DNA from: Methanoregula sp.
Lineage (GTDB): Archaea > Halobacteriota > Methanomicrobia > Methanomicrobiales > Methanospirillaceae
Direction: 5' to 3'
NCBI GenBank assembly: GCA_026394695.1
Contig: JAPKXT010000155.1
Span: 1-7,148, forward strand
DNA: 7,148 nucleotides
The notes under the pieces: model-generated
What the model saw: only the letters and a program-made list of their open reading frames with translations
Told to the model about the DNA's origin: nothing
The model's database searches: none
Position numbers and translations under genes: made by a program
Shown here: positions 1 through 5,374 of the stretch, one piece after another
Position numbering within the stretch: position 1 is the stretch's first letter
Layout of the letters: the number at the start of each line of letters is the position of its first letter

Positions 1-1
1 G

Positions 2-163
2 CCCCCGACCGGGGGTGTCGGCATTGGTATCGACCGGTTGGTGATGATCCTGACAAACAACAATTCTATCAAAGAAGTGATCCTCTTCCCCTCGATGAAG
101 AACGTGCAGGCCGACGAAGCAGGAGATGAAAAGGAAACTGGTATCGATCAGGAAAAAGAGTAA
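2..163 (+). CDS. lysS: Lysyl-tRNA synthetase, class II, C-terminal fragment
   Basis: The last 53 codons of a class II aminoacyl-tRNA synthetase; the 5' part lies before the window. The reading frame from base 2 gives GVGIGIDRLVMILT, which is class II motif 3 with its ATP-binding arginine, then SIKEVILFPSMKNV. The ILFPSMK ending matches the lysine enzyme better than AspRS or AsnRS, which usually end in FPR. The enzyme charges tRNA-Lys with lysine in the cytoplasm. After the family's usual end it carries a short charged tail rich in Asp, Glu and Lys and stops at TAA 161-163. Most archaea use the unrelated class I LysRS, so a class II enzyme here fits the methanogens that have this form; whether the genome also has a class I copy cannot be seen. 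The gene converges on the minus-strand flavoprotein, whose stop lies 53 bp away. Confidence 0.85.
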   Translation, partial: PPTGGVGIGIDRLVMILTNNNSIKEVILFPSMKNVQADEAGDEKETGIDQEKE

Positions 164-216
164 TTCCTTCTCACCGGAGGACATAGGAATCACATGGAAT
201 AAAACGCGGGACATTG

Positions 217-1050
217 TTATTCGCAGACGGGCACCAGTTTTCCTTTCAGTTTCTCCTCACTATCAAGCCTTGTCATCTCCACGACGTTATTTACCATCCC
301 TTTCACCTTCTGGATCACCAGCGGATCGGTTTTTAAGAACTCTGTATCCGTGATCGTGTTGAACTGCGCCCCGTGGGTGCGGTAGGCAATACCAAACGGC
401 GCCAACACGTATCCCAGCTGCTGGAAGTACAGGTAGATGTCCATGGCAGACTTGGTCGCACCATCCTCATGCCCCGAGACAGCAATGCCTACGATCTTTC
501 CTTCCGTGAGTCCGGGCTTTTTTAACAGGTAGAGGTTCTGGATGCAGTTCAGCCGGTCGAGGAAATCCTTCAGCCGTGCCGACATATTGTTCCAGTTTAT
601 TGGCGAGGCAACAATGATCGCTTTTGATGCAATCACCATCTCATGAAATGCGGGCATGTCATCGAGCTGATCCCTGCACGGGTAGCGGCACGCGTTGTCC
701 TGCATGCTGTAACAGCACCAGCAGTGGTTGATGGTAAACTCGCTGATATTATACCGACGGTAGCTCACCTTCTTCTCCCTGAGCACCTCCTCTGCCAGAT
801 CCGCAAGGTAGCCGGTGTTATTGGCCCGGTGGCTGCTGCCATTGATCAACAGCACATCGAACCTTTCCCCGTCATAGCGAAACGGTTCCTTTTCGGTAAG
901 CTCGATAAACTCCCTGACCGTGCCGGCACATTGCGGGCATTCTGCGGGCGGGCTCTCCCCCCGGTAGAGATAGCCGCAGACAGCACACTTCCAGCCTTTA
1001 CCGTGCATGGGACTGTTCGGTTTGGCTTCCCCGGGTGCAGTAAAAGACAT
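217..1050 (-). CDS. Rubredoxin-domain flavoprotein (NADPH-dependent FMN reductase / iron-sulfur flavoprotein family)
   Basis: A 277-residue probable redox protein. Residues 20-48 form a compact rubredoxin-like domain with iron ligands C22, C25, C38 and C41 (CAVCG ... CPQC). Residues 64 to about 250 form a flavodoxin-like domain: the phosphate-binding loop LLINGSSHRANNTG (67-80), a cysteine cluster at C110, C112, C113, C121 and C125, and SPINWNNMSARLKDFLDR (149-166), typical of NADPH-dependent FMN reductases. It probably binds FMN and passes electrons between a donor and the rubredoxin iron in the cytoplasm; donor and acceptor are unknown. The start at 1050 was chosen because GGAGAGGAGG lies just upstream. 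The longer reading to 1173 only adds residues that are antisense-like and overlap the upstream gene. A shorter start at 1008 would still keep the rubredoxin domain but has no clear ribosome site. It overlaps the DUF2769 gene by 53 bp and is probably translated from the same mRNA. The family call is firm; the physiological role is inferred. Confidence 0.85.
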   Translation of the reverse strand: MSFTAPGEAKPNSPMHGKGWKCAVCGYLYRGESPPAECPQCAGTVREFIELTEKEPFRYDGERFDVLLINGSSHRANNTGYLADLAEEVLREKKVSYRRYNISEFTINHCWCCYSMQDNACRYPCRDQLDDMPAFHEMVIASKAIIVASPINWNNMSARLKDFLDRLNCIQNLYLLKKPGLTEGKIVGIAVSGHEDGATKSAMDIYLYFQQLGYVLAPFGIAYRTHGAQFNTITDTEFLKTDPLVIQKVKGMVNNVVEMTRLDSEEKLKGKLVPVCE

Positions 1051-1225
1051 GCCGGAAATCCTCCTCTCCCTGTACAGGGCATCCCGGGCAAAGACACCCC
1101 TGTTCCTTTTTGATGCAGCCGCTCTTATTATTTTCAGCAAGACAAAAGGCGATCTCTTCTTTGCAGTCCACAAAACTTGGGCACATCCTACAGATGCAGA
1201 GCCCGATTCCTTTTTTCTTATCCAT
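998..1225 (-). CDS. Small cysteine-rich protein, DUF2769 family
   Basis: A 75-residue protein with ten cysteines (C10, C12, C15, C21, C28, C37, C44, C46, C49, C63). The spaced pattern CxCxxCPSFxxC ... GCLCPGCPV ... FYCxRGSQxEQ is that of the DUF2769 family, seen mostly in methanogenic archaea; the biochemical function is unknown. The cysteines probably bind metal, as zinc or an iron-sulfur cluster, but the sequence does not decide which. The start at 1225 was chosen over an in-frame ATG at 1249: GGGAG lies about ten bases upstream, and a TATA-like element at 1264-1271 would place transcription initiation near 1240, downstream of 1249. The 3' end overlaps the rubredoxin-flavoprotein gene by 53 bp in another frame, which suggests co-expression and perhaps a shared electron-transfer or metal-related job. 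Confidence 0.8.
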   Translation of the reverse strand: MDKKKGIGLCICRMCPSFVDCKEEIAFCLAENNKSGCIKKEQGCLCPGCPVQGEEDFRHVFYCTRGSQTEQSHAR

Positions 1226-1261
1226 GATCCAATTCTCCCGGCTGTTCATTGCTTTCGCAAC

Positions 1262-1271
1262 TACTTATAGG
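1262..1271 (-). promoter_or_regulatory. TATA-box candidate for the DUF2769/flavoprotein unit
   Basis: On the minus strand the element reads CCTATAAGTAG. It lies about 25 bases before a predicted start of transcription near 1240, leaving a short leader before the ATG at 1225. Archaeal TATA boxes are usually centred 25-27 bases upstream of initiation. No strong BRE is seen, so this is a candidate only. Confidence 0.45.
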
Positions 1272-1289
1272 ATCTCAAAACTTGACGGA

Positions 1290-1307
1290 ACCATGGGCCG
1301 GAATGGT
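1290..1307. repeat. Inverted repeat in the divergent promoter region, possible operator
   Basis: ACCAT (1290-1294) and ATGGT (1303-1307) form a perfect 5-bp inverted repeat around an 8-base GC-rich centre. It lies between the two outward-facing TATA candidates, where a dimeric regulator could control both the redox unit and the cupredoxin. The arms are short and chance is possible. Confidence 0.25.
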
Positions 1308-1310
1308 CGC

Positions 1311-1319
1311 CGATATAGA
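1311..1319 (+). promoter_or_regulatory. TATA-box candidate for the cupredoxin gene
   Basis: CGATATAGA lies about 45 bases upstream of the ATG at 1361, so initiation would be near 1340 with a leader of about 20 bases. A T-rich stretch at 1331-1337 (TTTTTTAA) is an alternative element that would give a nearly leaderless mRNA. The choice cannot be settled by eye. Confidence 0.35.
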
Positions 1320-1360
1320 CGGGTACTACCTTTTTTAACCTTACAGTCCATTATGGAAGT

Positions 1361-1750
1361 ATGCCCACACATTCCCGTTTAATTTGCTTCTCAGCATGTA
1401 TCGTAATTTTGATCCTTTCCTGCATAGTTGCCGGCTGTTCTTCCAGCCAGACCCCGTCAACAACTGCAACCCCAACGGCATCTACAGTGGGAGGAAATAC
1501 CATCACGATCAAAAATTTCGCGTTCGATCCTTCTTCGTTGACGGTAAAAACCGGTACGGTAGTCACGTGGGTAAACCAGGACGGGGTTTCGCACACCATC
1601 ACTTCTGACACAGGTTCTCCGGTAGCCTTCTCCTCTGATTCGCTCTCAAATGGTGCATCCTACACATTTACGTTCACCCTACCGGGAACGTACACGTATC
1701 ACTGCTCAATTCACCCGTCCATGAAAGGCACAATCATTGTGCAGTCATAG
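1361..1750 (+). CDS. Amicyanin/plastocyanin-like cupredoxin lipoprotein
   Basis: A 129-residue blue copper protein. Residues 1-25 are a signal peptide with a hydrophobic core (ICFSACIVILILSCIVAG) and a lipobox VAGC, so C26 is probably the lipidated or first mature residue and the protein is anchored outside the cell membrane. Residues 27-45 are a Ser/Thr/Pro-rich linker. Residues 46-128 form the cupredoxin fold: ITIKNFAFDP, TVVTWVNQDGVSHTIT and the terminal loop TYHCSIHPSMKG. All four type 1 copper ligands are present as H78, C115, H118 and M121. The short C-x2-H-x2-M loop is the amicyanin type; plastocyanin has C-x2-H-x4-M. The likely role is single-electron transfer or copper binding at the cell surface; the partner is unknown. 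It is divergent from the DUF2769/flavoprotein unit. The ribosome site is weak (GGAAGT just before ATG). The family is clear; the physiological role in a methanogen is not. Confidence 0.88.
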   Translation: MPTHSRLICFSACIVILILSCIVAGCSSSQTPSTTATPTASTVGGNTITIKNFAFDPSSLTVKTGTVVTWVNQDGVSHTITSDTGSPVAFSSDSLSNGASYTFTFTLPGTYTYHCSIHPSMKGTIIVQS

Positions 1751-1752
1751 AT

Positions 1753-1763
1753 CTCTTTTTTTC
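1753..1763 (+). terminator. T-tract terminator after the cupredoxin
   Basis: A run of seven T (1756-1762) begins five bases after the stop codon. No strong stem precedes it, which is usual for archaeal intrinsic termination at T-tracts. Confidence 0.5.
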
Positions 1764-1807
1764 CGGCTCTGACCATCGGGGGTTCTCGACTATGAACGCC
1801 ATCTCTA

Positions 1808-1819
1808 CGTGTTATCACG
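1808..1819. repeat. Short palindrome upstream of the Mg-ATPase promoter
   Basis: CGTG-TTAT-CACG is a 4-bp-arm inverted repeat about 32 bases upstream of the TATA candidate. It could be a regulator site, since Mg2+ transporters are commonly regulated, but it is short and may be chance. Apart from this, the terminator and the TATA element, I see nothing in the 183-bp gap. Confidence 0.2.
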
Positions 1820-1850
1820 ATAAACCGTTACCTGGTCTTCACTCAAGGCA

Positions 1851-1860
1851 TGATATAATA
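1851..1860 (+). promoter_or_regulatory. TATA box of the Mg-ATPase gene
   Basis: TGATATAATA is a good TATA-like element. Initiation 25 bases downstream, near 1880, would leave a 5' leader of about 50 bases. The leader holds GGAA (1907-1910) and TTCC (1916-1919), which can form a small hairpin just upstream of the start region; its effect is unknown. Confidence 0.45.
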
Positions 1861-1933
1861 CGATCGAAGTCATCATCAGGATAAACGTAGAATCACTCAC
1901 CAGTGGGGAAGACTTTTCCTGGAAACGGATACG

Positions 1934-4507
1934 ATGACACTCGCACCTCAGCCGGAAAAACAGGATCCACAGCAGCCGTTACACATCCTTTCAGAGGACG
2001 AACTCTATTCCTATCTTGGCAGCAGCCCGGGAGGGCTGAACTCGCAACAGGTACAGGAGGGTTTTGTCCGATACGGGCATAACGACATCTCCCGCATCCG
2101 GAAACCCCCGGTGATATTCCAGTTTCTGAGCCATTTCAAAAACCTGCTCGTGATCATCCTGCTCTTCGCTGCGACAATATCGATGTTCGTGGGTGAACTG
2201 ATCGATGCAGTCATTATCTTTTTCATCGTTTTTGCCAGTGTCACTCTGGATTTTTTCCAGGAATACAAGGCCGAACAGACAGCAGACCTGCTCAGGCAGA
2301 AAATCCTCACCCGGGCCACGGTGTACCGGGACGGGAAAGTGCAGGACCTGCCAATTACCGAGCTTGTCCCGGGAGACCTGATCACGCTCACCGCAGGGGA
2401 TATTGTCCCAGCCGATGCACGCGTACTGAAGGCTCGGAATTTTTATGTGAACCAGTCCTCCCTTACTGGCGAACCATTCCCGGTCGAAAAACATCCTGGT
2501 GTTGCCAGTGCCGGAACCCCCGTCACCGCTGCGGATAACTATATCTTCCTGGGAACGGCAGTTGTCAGCGGGACGGCAACGGCGCTGATTACGAAGACCG
2601 GTGCATCGACCGAGTTTGGCAAAGTGGCAAAAACCCTTGTCGAACGCCCCCCGGAAACGGAATTCGAGCGGGGACTGAAACAGTTCAGTTACCTGATGTC
2701 GAAATTTGTGTTCTTCCTCGTTATCTTCGTGTTTTTCACCAACGCCCTGTTCCGGCACGGCATCCTGGACTCCCTGCTCTTCTCCGTCGCGCTCGCCGTC
2801 GGCATGACACCGGAACTCCTGCCCATGATCCTCTCCTTAAACCTGTCCAAGGGCTCAATTGCTATGTCAAAAAAGGGCGCAATCGTGAAACACCCGGAAT
2901 CGATCCAGAATTTCGGGAGCATGGACGTACTCTGCACGGACAAGACCGGTACACTCACCAAAAACGAGATCGCGCTGGTGAAACACCTGGACACTGAGGG
3001 AAACGACAGCGAGACCGTCCTGCTGTACTCGTTTATCAACAGCTCCTTTGACACCGGCTTAAAAAGTCCCCTTGACGAGGCGATCCTCAGGTTCCGCCAC
3101 ATTGATATCGAGAGGATCCGGAAAATCGACGAAATACCCTTTGATTTTATCCGTAAAAGGATTTCGGTTATCGTTTCTGACGGGGCCCGGAACATGATAG
3201 TATCTAAAGGTGCACCGGAGGAGATCTTCCGGATCTGTACGTTTGTTGAAAGGAATGGCACTATCAAACCACTTACCGGTCCTGACCGGGAAAGGATCGA
3301 AGGCATTTACCAGGCCCAGAGTTCAAGCGGATTCCGAACCCTTGCAGTATGTTATCGTCCACTTCCGGAGGACATAACGCAGTTTTCCACCAGCGATGAA
3401 AATGAGATGATCCTGAGCGGGTTTATCACGTTCATCGATCCTCCCAAGGAAACCGCACGCGACTCGATCCGGTTGTTGGGCCAGTCCGGGATCGAACTGA
3501 AGATCCTGACCGGAGATAACGAATTGGTCACGAAAAAGATCTGTGAAGAGATCGGCATTGAAGTAAAGGGGGTCCTCACCGGTGATGATGTCGAACATAT
3601 GGACGTGCAGACGCTCTCCCGGGTGGTCGAGGATGTGTCGATCTTTTCCCGCATGACCCCGGTTCAGAAGAACCGGGTTATGATGGCCTTAAAAAAGAAC
3701 GGCCATGTTGTGGGTTTTATGGGTGACGGAATCAACGACGCCCCATCGATCCGGGAGGCGGACGTCGGTATCTCGGTTGAAAATGCCGTGGATATTGCCA
3801 AGGAGTCCGCAGACATCATCCTCTTGAAAAACGACCTGCGTATCCTCAATGATGGCGTTCTCGAGGGCAGGAGAACCTTTGGGAATACCATGAAATATAT
3901 CCTTATGGGGACGAGCTCAAATTTCGGGAACATGTTTTCCGTAGCAGGTGCTTCCCTCTTCCTCCGGTTCCTCCCGATGCTCCCGATCCAGATTCTGTTG
4001 AACAACCTGCTCTATGATATATCGGAGTCGACCATCCCCACCGATAACGTAGATGAGTCCTATATCAGGTCGCCGAAGAAGTGGGACATGGATTTCATCA
4101 GGAGATTCATTATGGTGTTTGGCCCGATCAGTTCGGTTTTCGATTTTTTAACATTTATTATCCTGCTATTCGTCTTTGCTGCCGACGCAGTACTCTTCCA
4201 GACAGCATGGTTTGTCGAATCGATCTGCACCCAGACGCTGGTCATTTTCGTGATCCGGACGCGGGTCGTCCCATTCTACCAGAGCCGGCCAAGCCGGCTG
4301 CTTGTCACAAGTACAGTCCTGATTGTCGCAATCGCCTGCATCCTGCCGTTTACAATCATCGGCGGCCTTTTCGGATTTATCCCTCTGCCAACGTCGTTCT
4401 TTGTTGTTCTGGCCGGTCTTGTGATCGGCTACCTTATCATTGTCGAACTGGTCAAGCGATGGTTCTATAAAAAATATGATTCCACGATTGGCAGGAAAAT
4501 AAAATGA
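1934..4507 (+). CDS. mgtA: Magnesium-translocating P-type ATPase (P3B, MgtA type)
   Basis: A complete 857-residue membrane pump that uses ATP to move Mg2+ into the cytoplasm in characterised family members. Order: N-terminal cation-ATPase domain (16-60); TM1-TM2 (about 70-108); actuator domain with SSLTGE (TGE 178-180); TM3 (about 256-272); TM4 (280-302) with MTPELLPM, the MgtA form of the ion-binding helix; phosphorylation motif DKTGTLT with D336; nucleotide-binding KGAPEE with K425; hinge GDGIND with D598 and D602; then the C-terminal membrane part from about 655. The segment LLYDISESTIPTDNVDE closely follows the family signature in E. coli MgtA (LLYDVSQVAIPFDNVDDE). All catalytic residues are present and the length fits (E. 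coli MgtA is about 900). TM4 has TPE rather than CPC, so it is not a copper pump despite the cupredoxin next door. The ribosome site is weak (GGAAACGGAT before ATG). The gene is probably monocistronic, between its own TATA element and a T-tract terminator. The ion could be checked only by experiment. Confidence 0.92.
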   Translation: MTLAPQPEKQDPQQPLHILSEDELYSYLGSSPGGLNSQQVQEGFVRYGHNDISRIRKPPVIFQFLSHFKNLLVIILLFAATISMFVGELIDAVIIFFIVFASVTLDFFQEYKAEQTADLLRQKILTRATVYRDGKVQDLPITELVPGDLITLTAGDIVPADARVLKARNFYVNQSSLTGEPFPVEKHPGVASAGTPVTAADNYIFLGTAVVSGTATALITKTGASTEFGKVAKTLVERPPETEFERGLKQFSYLMSKFVFFLVIFVFFTNALFRHGILDSLLFSVALAVGMTPELLPMILSLNLSKGSIAMSKKGAIVKHPESIQNFGSMDVLCTDKTGTLTKNEIALVKHLDTEGNDSETVLLYSFINSSFDTGLKSPLDEAILRFRHIDIERIRKIDEIPFDFIRKRISVIVSDGARNMIVSKGAPEEIFRICTFVERNGTIKPLTGPDRERIEGIYQAQSSSGFRTLAVCYRPLPEDITQFSTSDENEMILSGFITFIDPPKETARDSIRLLGQSGIELKILTGDNELVTKKICEEIGIEVKGVLTGDDVEHMDVQTLSRVVEDVSIFSRMTPVQKNRVMMALKKNGHVVGFMGDGINDAPSIREADVGISVENAVDIAKESADIILLKNDLRILNDGVLEGRRTFGNTMKYILMGTSSNFGNMFSVAGASLFLRFLPMLPIQILLNNLLYDISESTIPTDNVDESYIRSPKKWDMDFIRRFIMVFGPISSVFDFLTFIILLFVFAADAVLFQTAWFVESICTQTLVIFVIRTRVVPFYQSRPSRLLVTSTVLIVAIACILPFTIIGGLFGFIPLPTSFFVVLAGLVIGYLIIVELVKRWFYKKYDSTIGRKIK

Positions 4508-4538
4508 ATGTTGTCCGTAACGGGGCGGAAAGGTCTGC

Positions 4539-4551
4539 TTTTTTTAAAAAA
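4539..4551. terminator. Symmetric T7A6 tract, probable bidirectional terminator
   Basis: Seven T (4539-4545) run directly into six A (4546-4551), about 30 bases after the ATPase stop. Read rightward it offers a T7 tract to the ATPase transcript. Read leftward it offers a T6 tract to the atpD-pgk-rlmH transcript arriving from the right. No GC-rich stem precedes it from either side. Confidence 0.5.
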
Positions 4552-4625
4552 GATTCTGAGGGATTTGTCATCAGTTGACCAGAGATGCGGTATCATAAAT
4601 GGAATTATTGTTGTTTTATTTCATC

Positions 4626-4637
4626 CTTTATAAAAGA
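4626..4637 (+). promoter_or_regulatory. Unassigned TATA-like element
   Basis: TTTATAAAAG (4627-4636) is close to the archaeal TATA consensus, but no convincing gene follows on the plus strand before the rlmH operon. It lies in the 336-bp stretch 4508-4843, which otherwise holds only the T7A6 tract and the minus-strand microprotein candidate. It could drive a small or antisense RNA, or be chance in AT-rich DNA. Confidence 0.25.
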
Positions 4638-4733
4638 GGAAGGTTCGGAATAAATCTTGGTGTATTTTTCCGATACAATTCATATTCAGTACCACCAAAT
4701 CGCCCGGGCAAGTTCTGTTTCTTCGAGTAAGCA

Positions 4734-4847
4734 CTAGACACAACAGATTATCCGCCAGATTATCCCGAATCCGACAATCCCTATATAAAGAGTGATGAAT
4801 CCTATGCCGATTATCGTACGGATGATCCCGGCAAACCTGCATGTCAC
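4734..4847 (-). CDS. Candidate 37-residue single-span membrane microprotein
   Basis: An open frame too short for routine gene calling. Its GTG start (4847-4845) overlaps the rlmH stop as GTGA, the classic geometry of translational coupling, and it ends at TAG 4736-4734. The product has a short N-terminus with arginines at positions 4 and 10, then a long apolar stretch from 12 to 30 (IIGIGFITLYIGIVGFGII) rich in Ile and Gly, then WRII and two cysteines near the end. This reads as one transmembrane helix with basic flanks on both sides. The competing frame from ATG 4842 (73 residues, down to 4621) is rich in Arg, Asp and His without any recognisable pattern and looks like a shadow. I do not recognise a family. 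Its place as last gene of the operon makes expression plausible; function is unknown. Chance cannot be excluded without homologues. Confidence 0.45.
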   Translation of the reverse strand: MTCRFAGIIRTIIGIGFITLYIGIVGFGIIWRIICCV

Positions 4848-5323
4848 TTATGGTAAGGCTCGCCCCGGAGTATACGGAACGCCCGGTAAACCTGTTCCAT
4901 GACGAGAAGCCGGGCCATGGTGTGGGTGAAGGTCAGCTTAGAAAGGGAGAGCCGAAGGTCACTCCGTGTCAGAATCGCCGGGGAGAGACCCAGGTCTCCG
5001 CCAATCACAAATGCCAGGTGGTTCTGCCCGGCAAGTTCCCATCTCCTGAATGCCCCGGCAAGTTCCTCACTTGACCAGCTCTGCCCTTGGACATCAAGAG
5101 CGATGACATACGAACCTTCCGGAATCACGGCAAGGATCCGCTCCCCTTCCTTCTCTTTTGCCTCCGACACAATTGCTGTTGATGTAGATGCCGGGCGTTT
5201 CTCCTCAGAAATTTCAATTATCTGCAGTTTCACGTACGGACGCAGGCGTTTTTCATATTCTGAAATACCCAGCTGCAGATACTTTTCCTTGATCTTACCG
5301 ACAGCGATTATGTGAACCTGCAT
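4844..5323 (-). CDS. rlmH: 23S rRNA (pseudouridine-1915-N3)-methyltransferase RlmH
   Basis: A complete 159-residue SPOUT (alpha/beta-knot) methyltransferase, the usual family length. In bacteria RlmH uses S-adenosylmethionine to methylate N3 of pseudouridine 1915 in helix 69 of 23S rRNA on the assembled ribosome. Family marks: start MQVHIIAVGKIKEKY (1-15), SAM-binding knot FVIGGDLG (105-112), then LSLSKLTFTHTMAR (125-138), EQVYRAFRIL (143-152) and the hallmark C-terminus GEPYHK (154-159). All conserved parts are intact. It lies 51 bp downstream of pgk on the same strand and probably shares its transcript. The gap holds a hairpin that reaches to within about seven bases of the start codon. The ribosome site is weak (GTGAAG). 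RlmH is mainly bacterial but annotated, as putative, in several methanogens; whether the target position is modified in archaea is not established here. Confidence 0.93.
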   Translation of the reverse strand: MQVHIIAVGKIKEKYLQLGISEYEKRLRPYVKLQIIEISEEKRPASTSTAIVSEAKEKEGERILAVIPEGSYVIALDVQGQSWSSEELAGAFRRWELAGQNHLAFVIGGDLGLSPAILTRSDLRLSLSKLTFTHTMARLLVMEQVYRAFRILRGEPYHK

Positions 5324-5330
5324 GGGTCTT

Positions 5331-5363
5331 CACGTGGAATCAGGAGGATTACCCTACCACATG
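5331..5363 (-). promoter_or_regulatory. Hairpin between pgk and rlmH
   Basis: On the minus strand CATGTGG (5363-5357) can pair with CCACGTG (5337-5331): seven pairs, one of them G-U, around a 19-base loop. The 3' arm includes the GTG of the weak ribosome site GTGAAG before the rlmH start, so folding could damp rlmH translation or mark a processing site. No T-tract follows, so it is not a terminator. Confidence 0.3.
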
Positions 5364-5374
5364 CCAAAAGAATA

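Noticed and set aside
126..353. 75-residue plus-strand frame between lysS and the flavoprotein
   Set aside because: It overlaps the lysS end out of frame and the conserved flavoprotein C-terminus in antisense; no ribosome site or protein pattern.
643..1113. 156-residue plus-strand frame opposite the flavoprotein
   Set aside because: Antisense to the rubredoxin and flavin-loop region, whose motifs show the minus strand is the coding one.
1051..1173. Longer N-terminus of the flavoprotein (start at 1173)
   Set aside because: The extra 41 residues lie wholly within the DUF2769 coding region in another frame, have no domain pattern, and a strong ribosome site sits directly before 1050.
1991..2758. 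255-residue minus-strand frame inside the ATPase gene
   Set aside because: Shadow frame: low-complexity, charged and without motifs, antisense to the intact ATPase coding sequence.
1934..4507. The P-type ATPase as a copper exporter paired with the adjacent cupredoxin
   Set aside because: TM4 carries TPELLP rather than CPC, there is no N-terminal CxxC metal-binding domain, and the STIPTDNVD segment is that of MgtA.
4621..4842. 73-residue minus-strand frame from ATG 4842
   Set aside because: Composition rich in Arg, Asp and His with no recognisable motif; the overlapping GTG frame has the coherent hydrophobic pattern and the better start context.
4841..5074. Plus-strand frame opposite rlmH, preceded by CTATATAAAG at 4781-4790
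   Set aside because: It is antisense to the conserved 3' half of rlmH, and the TATA-like run is explained by the Leu-Tyr-Ile codons of the microprotein frame on the other strand.
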